From NCBI GenBank assembly GCA_947494405.1, contig CANLWQ010000045.1:1-10620 (forward strand): a DNA stretch of 10,620 nt, in the 5' to 3' direction. Of the stretch, positions 6,272 through 10,620 are shown piece after piece. Source of the stretch: Comamonadaceae bacterium. Its GTDB lineage: Bacteria; Pseudomonadota; Gammaproteobacteria; Burkholderiales; Burkholderiaceae_C. The notes under the pieces were generated by a model. That model worked only from the letters and a program-made list of their open reading frames with translations, was not told the origin of the DNA and ran no database searches. Positions within the stretch are counted from its first letter, which is position 1; the number at the start of each line of letters is the position of its first letter. Position numbers and translations under genes: made by a program.

Positions 6272-7246
6272 ATGTTTCGCGCACTGTTATTGGAAAAAGA
6301 ACCGCAATTTCAAGCTTCTGTTCAATCACTGGACGAGAGCCGCTTGCCAGACGCTGATGTGCATGTGCGCGTGGCTTTCTCCACCCTGAACTACAAAGAC
6401 GGCTTGGCGATCACGAATAAAAGCCCGGTGGTTCGCGCCTGGCCCATGGTGGCGGGCATTGATGGCGCAGGCACCGTCATCGCCTCCAGCCACCCGAACT
6501 GGAAAGCCGGCGACAGCTTTGTGCACAACGGCTGGGGCGTGGGCGAAACCCATTGGGGTTGTTTGGCTGAGCAGGCCAAGCTCAAAGGCGATTGGTTGGT
6601 GAAACTGCCCGCTGCTTTCACCCCCCGCCAAGCCATGGCGATTGGGACGGCGGGTTACACCGCCATGTTGTGCGTCATGGCTTTGGAGCAGCAAGGCGTC
6701 AAACCTGGCAGCGGCGAGGTCTTGGTCACAGGTGCCACAGGCGGTGTGGGCAGCGTGGCCATCGCCTTGCTGGCTAAACTGGGTTACCAAGTGGTGGCCG
6801 CAACCGGTAAAACCAGCGAAGAAGCCTATTTGAAAGGCTTGGGCGCACACAGTTTGATGGACCGCGCCGAGTTGTCGGCTGCTGGCAAACCGTTTCAAAA
6901 AGAACGATGGGCGGGCGTGGTCGACGCGGTGGGTTCACACACCTTGGCCAATGTGCTGGCGCAAACCCGCTACGGCGGCGCTGTGGCCGCTTGTGGATTG
7001 GCGCAAGGCATGGATTTGCCCACCACCGTCATGCCGTTTATTTTGCGCAATGTGCGCTTGATAGGTGTGGACTCGGTCATGGCGCCTTTGGCACTGCGCC
7101 AGCAAGCATGGGCGCGTTTGGCCCAAGACCTGGATATCGCCAAGCTGGAAAGCATGATTGAAGAAGTCGATTTAGACCACGCCGCCGAGCGTGCCCAGGC
7201 ACTCATGGCCGGTCAGGTGCGCGGGCGTGTGGTGGTGAGGATTTAA
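6272..7246 (+). CDS. acuI: Acryloyl-CoA reductase / YhdH-type MDR oxidoreductase
   Basis: The 324-residue protein is a zinc-free medium-chain dehydrogenase/reductase of the YhdH/AcuI group. The N-terminal GroES-like domain carries STLNYKDGLA (37-46) and VAGIDGAGTV (60-69). The Rossmann domain has the nucleotide motif GATGGVGS (154-161), and VRGRVVVRI closes the C-terminus. AcuI enzymes reduce acryloyl-CoA to propionyl-CoA with NADPH, detoxifying acrylate formed from DMSP or 3-hydroxypropionate. The downstream prpE-like CoA ligase supports this reading. The hydrolase gene starts 3 bases after its stop, so they are co-translated. The start at 6272 agrees with family N-termini (MFRALLLE). The subfamily looks right, but the CoA substrate is inferred rather than proven; a general quinone or enoyl reductase is the alternative. 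Confidence 0.87.
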   Translation: MFRALLLEKEPQFQASVQSLDESRLPDADVHVRVAFSTLNYKDGLAITNKSPVVRAWPMVAGIDGAGTVIASSHPNWKAGDSFVHNGWGVGETHWGCLAEQAKLKGDWLVKLPAAFTPRQAMAIGTAGYTAMLCVMALEQQGVKPGSGEVLVTGATGGVGSVAIALLAKLGYQVVAATGKTSEEAYLKGLGAHSLMDRAELSAAGKPFQKERWAGVVDAVGSHTLANVLAQTRYGGAVAACGLAQGMDLPTTVMPFILRNVRLIGVDSVMAPLALRQQAWARLAQDLDIAKLESMIEEVDLDHAAERAQALMAGQVRGRVVVRI

Positions 7247-7249
7247 GCC

Positions 7250-7858
7250 ATGTTGATGGATGCAGATGAATCCCAGTTGGTGCTGATCGATTACCAAGAC
7301 AAGCTTTTACCTGCTATGTGGGAGGGTCAAGCCTGTTGGGACAATGCGCTGAAGCTGGCGCAAGCCGCACATCTTTTGGGCCTGCCGGTTTGGGGCACAG
7401 AGCAAAACCCCTCTCGCTTAGGCAGTCTGCCCCCTGACCTCAAAGCTTTGTGCAGGCAAACCCTGTCCAAAATGCATTTCAGTGCTTGCGAGGAAGGCTT
7501 GCTAGAGCTTTTGCAACCCGCCCCAGCGGCCAAGCCTGTGCAAGGTAATGCCCGAAGCCTGCCCAAGCACTTGCAAAAACCAGCTGCTACCGAGCCCGAG
7601 CGGCGCAGCATCGTTTTGGCGGGCGTGGAGGCGCATGTGTGTTTGTTACAAACCGCCTTGGATTTGCTGGAAGAAGAATGGGAAGTTTGGGTGGTGACCG
7701 ATGCCTGCAGTTCGCGCACCGAGCGCAACCGTGACGCCGCCTACGACCGTTTGGCTGGCGCGGGAGCCGAACTGGTGACCACAGAGATGGTGTTGTTCGA
7801 GTGGTTGCGTAGCGCTGAGCATCCTCACTTTAAATATGTTCAAGCCTTGATGAAGTAA
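7250..7858 (+). CDS. Isochorismatase-family cysteine hydrolase with an extra insert
   Basis: The 202-residue protein belongs to the isochorismatase-like cysteine hydrolases. The catalytic triad is visible as D14 (VLIDYQDKLLP), K74 (LSKMHFSAC) and C131 (LAGVEAHVCLLQTALDLL), with the usual cis-peptide neighbourhood before the cysteine. ELVTTEMVLFEWL (about 175-187) is the common C-terminal motif of the ISOC-type subgroup. Between K74 and C131 there is an extra Pro/Ala/Lys/Gln-rich stretch (about 89-119) that compact relatives lack. Family members hydrolyse amides or vinyl ethers (nicotinamide, ureidoacrylate, isochorismate); the substrate here is unknown. The gene lies between acuI-like and prpE-like genes. 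It starts 3 bases after the former (GAGG upstream, overlapping that gene's end), and ATG at 7256 is an alternative start. Confidence 0.85.
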   Translation: MLMDADESQLVLIDYQDKLLPAMWEGQACWDNALKLAQAAHLLGLPVWGTEQNPSRLGSLPPDLKALCRQTLSKMHFSACEEGLLELLQPAPAAKPVQGNARSLPKHLQKPAATEPERRSIVLAGVEAHVCLLQTALDLLEEEWEVWVVTDACSSRTERNRDAAYDRLAGAGAELVTTEMVLFEWLRSAEHPHFKYVQALMK

Positions 7859-7869
7859 TACAACCCTTA

Positions 7870-7875
7870 GGGGAG
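7870..7875 (+). promoter_or_regulatory. Ribosome-binding site of prpE
   Basis: GGGGAG ends 5 bases before the ATG at 7881 and is a strong Shine-Dalgarno. It fixes the start of the CoA ligase, which is otherwise separated from the hydrolase by only 22 bp. Confidence 0.6.
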
Positions 7876-7880
7876 ACAAG

Positions 7881-9773
7881 ATGAGTAAGTACCAGGCTTT
7901 TTACCGCCGGTCTTTGGATGACCGAGACGGTTTTTGGGCTGAGCAAGCCCAGTTGATTGATTGGCATGTGCCGCCCAGCCAGATTTGCGACTACAGCCAG
8001 CCGCCGTTTGCCAACTGGTTCGAGGGCGGTCAAACCAATCTTTGCCACAACGCGGTAGACCGTCATTTGGCACAACATGCTGATAAGCCCGCGCTGATTT
8101 ATGTCTCTACCGAAACCGATACCGAAGTTACTTACAGCTTTGCCCAGTTATATGAAGAAGTTCAGCGTATGGCGGCGATTTTGCAAAGCTTGGGGGTGGT
8201 CAAAGGTGACAGGGTTCTGATTTACATGCCCATGATTGCCGAGGCCGCGTTTGCCATGTTGGCCTGTGTGCGCATAGGTGCCATTCACTCCGTGGTGTTC
8301 GGCGGATTTGCGTCGCATGCCTTGGCGTCAAGGATTGAAGATGCCAGCCCTAAGTTGATCATCAGCGCTGACGCGGGTTCACGCGGGGGCAAGATCGTGC
8401 CCTACAAACCTTTGCTCGATGAAGCTGTTCAACTCAGCCAGCACAAGCCCTCGGCGGTGTTGATGGTCAACCGCGGCTTGACTGCTTTCACCACCGTGGC
8501 CGGGCGCGACCATGACTACGCCGCACTGCGACAAATACATCTTCATGCCCAAGTGCCGTGTGAATGGGTGGACAGCAAGCACATCAGTTACACGCTTTAC
8601 ACCTCGGGCACCACTGGCAAACCCAAAGGCGTGCAGCGCGACACCGGCGGTTATGCGGTGGCTTTGGCGGCCAGCATGCAGCATATTTTTGAGGGCAAAG
8701 CAGGGCAGGTGTATTTCTCCACCAGCGACATCGGCTGGGTGGTCGGTCACAGTTACATCATCTACGGTCCGCTGTTGGCTGGCATGGCCACGCTGATTTA
8801 CGAAGGCTTGCCCACCCGCCCAGATGGCGGCATTTGGTGGCAATTGGTGGAAAAGTACAAGGTCACCCATATGTTCAGCGCCCCCACAGCGGTGCGGGTG
8901 CTGAAAAAACAAGATCCAGCGCTGCTGGCCAAGTACGATATTTCCAGCCTCAAAGCCCTTTATTTGGCAGGTGAGCCGCTGGATGAACCCACGGCTCAGT
9001 GGATTGCCGATGGTCTGAACAAACCCATCATCGACAACTACTGGCAAACCGAAACCGGCTGGCCCATTCTCACCGTGGCTAATGGCGTGCAAACCATGGT
9101 CAGCAAATACGGCAGCCCTGGCGTGCCCATGTACGGTTATGACGTGAAGTTATTGAATGACAGCACAGGTGAAGAACTTACGGGTGCCAATGAAAAAGGC
9201 GTGGTGGTCATAGAGGGGCCCTTGCCCCCGGGCTGCTTGCAAACCCTGTGGGGCGACGACCAGCGTTTCGTGAAAACCTATTGGCAAAGTACTTCAGACA
9301 AATGGCATTACTCCACTTTCGATTGGGGCGTGCGCGACGAGGACGGCTACTACTTCATTTTGGGGCGCACCGATGATGTGATCAATGTGGCGGGTCACCG
9401 CTTGGGCACGCGTGAGATTGAGGAAAGCATCTCCAGCCACCCGAATGTGGCGGAAGTGGCGGTGGTGGGCGTGGCGGATCAACTTAAAGGGCAAGTGGCC
9501 ATGGCGTTTGTGGTGGCCAAAGATGCGTCTGCCTTGGGCGAGCCTGCCGCACGCTTGAAGCTCGAGGGCGACATCATGAAGCTGGTGGACAGCCATTTAG
9601 GCGCCATCGCCAGACCCTCACGGGTGCTGTTTCTGAGTCTCTTGCCCAAGACCCGCAGCGGCAAGTTGCTTCGCCGCGCCATCCAAGCGGTGTGCGAGAA
9701 ACGCGACCCAGGCGACCTCACTACCCTTGACGACCCAACACCTTTGCAACAGATCAAAGAACAGCTGGCTTAA
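7881..9773 (+). CDS. prpE: Propionate-CoA ligase (PrpE), acyl-adenylate-forming
   Basis: The 630-residue enzyme is an acyl-CoA synthetase of the acetyl/propionyl-CoA ligase subfamily and full length for PrpE. It makes acyl-AMP from ATP and carboxylate, then the CoA thioester. Motifs in order are the acetyl-CoA-synthetase-type N-terminal segment (YQAFYRRSLDDRDGFWAEQA, 4-23), the P-loop YTSGTTGKPKG (240-250), SDIGWVVGHSYIIYGPLL (282-299), NYWQTETGWPI (386-396), the hinge region GRTDDVINVAGHRLGTREIE and catalytic K595 in RSGKLLRR. K595 is the lysine acetylated or propionylated by Pat-type enzymes in relatives, a possible control point. Propionate is the most likely substrate; acrylate and 3-hydroxypropionate are known alternatives for PrpE-like ligases and would fit the acuI-like gene upstream. 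It ends the rightward three-gene cluster; the inverted repeat at 9777-9845 begins 3 bases after its stop. Confidence 0.92.
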   Translation: MSKYQAFYRRSLDDRDGFWAEQAQLIDWHVPPSQICDYSQPPFANWFEGGQTNLCHNAVDRHLAQHADKPALIYVSTETDTEVTYSFAQLYEEVQRMAAILQSLGVVKGDRVLIYMPMIAEAAFAMLACVRIGAIHSVVFGGFASHALASRIEDASPKLIISADAGSRGGKIVPYKPLLDEAVQLSQHKPSAVLMVNRGLTAFTTVAGRDHDYAALRQIHLHAQVPCEWVDSKHISYTLYTSGTTGKPKGVQRDTGGYAVALAASMQHIFEGKAGQVYFSTSDIGWVVGHSYIIYGPLLAGMATLIYEGLPTRPDGGIWWQLVEKYKVTHMFSAPTAVRVLKKQDPALLAKYDISSLKALYLAGEPLDEPTAQWIADGLNKPIIDNYWQTETGWPILTVANGVQTMVSKYGSPGVPMYGYDVKLLNDSTGEELTGANEKGVVVIEGPLPPGCLQTLWGDDQRFVKTYWQSTSDKWHYSTFDWGVRDEDGYYFILGRTDDVINVAGHRLGTREIEESISSHPNVAEVAVVGVADQLKGQVAMAFVVAKDASALGEPAARLKLEGDIMKLVDSHLGAIARPSRVLFLSLLPKTRSGKLLRRAIQAVCEKRDPGDLTTLDDPTPLQQIKEQLA

Positions 9774-9776
9774 AAC

Positions 9777-9845
9777 AATCGGGGTCAGATTCCAATTGTT
9801 TGTCTTAGGTAAGCCGCGTGAATTAATTGGAATCTGACCCCGATT
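9777..9845. repeat. Perfect 21-bp inverted repeat, REP/RAYT-like element or bidirectional hairpin
   Basis: Two perfectly complementary 21-bp arms (9777-9797 and 9825-9845) enclose a 27-base loop. The arm core is GGGGTCAGATTCCAATT. From memory, this GGGGTCAGA-type sequence recurs in beta- and gammaproteobacterial genomes near REP-associated tyrosine transposases (RAYT, IS200-like), so this may be a REPIN-like non-autonomous repeat. No transposase gene lies in the window. Between prpE and the sucA promoter it could also stop transcription or protect the prpE mRNA 3' end, although no T-run follows the stem. The inverted repeat is directly visible; the class is inferred. Confidence 0.8.
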
Positions 9846-9854
9846 ACCGGTTAT

Positions 9855-9883
9855 TTGAAATAGTCAGACATCAGTGGCACAAT
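9855..9883 (+). promoter_or_regulatory. Candidate sigma70 promoter for sucA
   Basis: TTGAAA (9855-9860; 5 of 6 to consensus) is followed after exactly 17 bp by CACAAT (9878-9883; 4 of 6). Transcription would begin near 9890 and give a leader of about 110 bases. It lies just downstream of the inverted repeat, so sucA would be transcribed independently of prpE. Confidence 0.45.
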
Positions 9884-9889
9884 GACTAC

Positions 9890-10000
9890 ACATACCTGAG
9901 GGGCAGCCTCTTGGGTCGCATCCACCAGTCGGTTCAGCCGTGTCGTGGAGGGTTCTTCAACCAAGCTAATGTTTCCTGCAGGGAAACGGAGGTCAGCGCC
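9890..10000 (+). promoter_or_regulatory. Structured 5' leader of sucA, candidate sucA RNA motif
   Basis: The leader can fold into several compact stems. GAGG/CCTC pairs at 9898-9901 and 9907-9910. TCCAC/GTGGA pairs at 9921-9925 and 9945-9949 and encloses CGG/CCG (9930-9932/9938-9940). GGTT-CTTC-AACC spans 9951-9962. GTTTCC/GGAAAC (9971-9976/9982-9987) abuts the Shine-Dalgarno GGAGG (9988-9992). An alternative long-range pair is TTGG (9911-9914) with CCAA (9961-9964), which would disrupt the GGTT hairpin. A conserved cis-regulatory sucA RNA motif is described upstream of sucA in Burkholderiales, and this position and order fit. I matched it by position and context only, not to a covariance model. 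The ligand, if any, is unknown. Confidence 0.5.
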
Positions 10001-10620
10001 ATGAGCGATTCAAACCAGACGGGTTCATCCGTCTACCAAGCCTATGCGGGCAACACTTATCTCTTTGGGGGCAACGCCCCTTATGTCGAAGAGATGTACG
10101 AAAACTACCTCGCCAACCCCGGCAGCGTGCCCGACAGCTGGCGCCAGTATTTCGATGCGCTTCAGCACGTGCCAGCCGTGGATGGCAGCAACGCCAAAGA
10201 CGTGCCCCATTTGCCGGTGGTCAACGCTTTTGCCGAACGCGCCAAGCAAGGTGGCACACGTGTGGTCATGGCCAGCGCTGACGCTGAAATGGGTCGCAAG
10301 CGCACCGCCGCTCAGCAGTTGATCGCCGCCTACCGCAACGTGGGTCAACGCTGGGCCAACCTTGACCCTCTGCAGCGCACCGAGCGCCCGGTTATCCCCG
10401 AGCTAGAACCGTCTTTTTATGGTTTTGCCGACGCCGATCAAGAAACCGTGTTCGACACCAGCAACACCTTTTTCGGCAAAGACCGCATGAGCCTGCGGGA
10501 GCTGATCAACGCCTTGCGTGAGACCTATTGCGGCACCTTGGGCGCTGAGTACATGTACACCTCTGACATGGGGGAAAAACGCTGGTGGCAGCAAAAATTA
10601 GAAAGCATTCGCAGCAAACC
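10001..10620 (+). CDS. sucA: 2-oxoglutarate dehydrogenase E1 (SucA), 5' part, cut by window edge
   Basis: The first 206 codons of a thiamine-diphosphate 2-oxoglutarate dehydrogenase are present. The frame stays open to the right edge. E1 decarboxylates 2-oxoglutarate and transfers the succinyl group to the lipoyl domain of E2 (SucB) in the TCA cycle. The N-terminal E2-binding segment is clear, with VYQAYAGNTYLFGGNAPYVE (11-30) and YLANPGSVPDSWRQYFDAL (36-54). LIAAYRNVGQRWANLDPLQR and RMSLRELINALRETYCG-type stretches follow, as in other proteobacterial SucA. The thiamine-binding domain would lie downstream. The start is well supported by GGAGG 8 bases before ATG and by the conserved N-terminus. 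sucB and lpd probably follow, but that is outside the window. Regulation probably involves the structured leader. Confidence 0.95.
   Translation, partial: MSDSNQTGSSVYQAYAGNTYLFGGNAPYVEEMYENYLANPGSVPDSWRQYFDALQHVPAVDGSNAKDVPHLPVVNAFAERAKQGGTRVVMASADAEMGRKRTAAQQLIAAYRNVGQRWANLDPLQRTERPVIPELEPSFYGFADADQETVFDTSNTFFGKDRMSLRELINALRETYCGTLGAEYMYTSDMGEKRWWQQKLESIRSK

Noticed and set aside
8379..9092. 237-codon open frame antisense to prpE
   Set aside because: It mirrors the well-conserved PrpE coding region and has no recognisable domain.
9882..9899. Five-codon ORF (ATG to TGA) in the sucA leader region
   Set aside because: No Shine-Dalgarno, and the ATG lies upstream of the predicted transcription start; not a credible leader peptide.
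1..10620. Defence island, CRISPR array, prophage or integrative element
   Set aside because: No regularly spaced repeats, integrase, transposase, toxin-antitoxin or restriction genes are visible; the HerA-like ATPase has no NurA or other nuclease partner beside it.

Overview
The window looks like a chromosomal segment of a betaproteobacterium, most likely Burkholderiales and Comamonadaceae-like (Rhodoferax, Limnohabitans or Polaromonas type). This rests on remembered protein character: the sucA N-terminus, the C40 peptidase, the nitroreductase-like protein and the cytochrome b561/c' pair. No database search was possible. Coding density is high. Nine complete or nearly complete genes and one gene cut by the right edge are recognisable.

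Layout. (1) 51-1031 (+): a nitroreductase-like FMN oxidoreductase that seems to lack its N-terminal segment, just downstream of a strong palindrome. (2) 1069-1743 (-) and 1756-2211 (+): a cytochrome b561-type membrane protein and a periplasmic cytochrome c', divergent with only 12 bp between start codons. (3) 2219-6186, all (-), read right to left: an exported NlpC/P60 peptidase, then a tightly packed trio of HerA/YjgR-like ATPase, class III omega-aminotransferase and stand-alone BLUF blue-light receptor. The trio has gaps of 2 and 3 bp and is probably one transcript. (4) 6272-9773 (+): acuI-like acryloyl-CoA reductase, isochorismatase-family cysteine hydrolase and prpE-like propionate-CoA ligase, with gaps of 3 and 22 bp. 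(5) 9774-10000: the longest gene-free stretch (227 bp). It holds a perfect 21-bp inverted repeat that resembles a REP/RAYT-type element, a plausible sigma70 promoter and a structured sucA leader. (6) 10001 to the edge: the start of sucA (2-oxoglutarate dehydrogenase E1).

How the genes fit together. PrpE and AcuI are consecutive steps for handling acrylate, 3-hydroxypropionate or propionate as CoA esters, ending in propionyl-CoA. The aminotransferase can make malonate semialdehyde from beta-alanine, which is chemically close, but it belongs to a separate opposite-strand unit. The cytochrome pair suggests membrane-to-periplasm electron transfer or NO handling. I see no phage genes, transposase gene, CRISPR array, tRNA or rRNA, and no convincing new multi-gene system. 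The most worthwhile leads are the sucA leader, the REP-like repeat, the BLUF protein at the end of a metabolic operon, and the truncated first gene with its adjacent palindrome.
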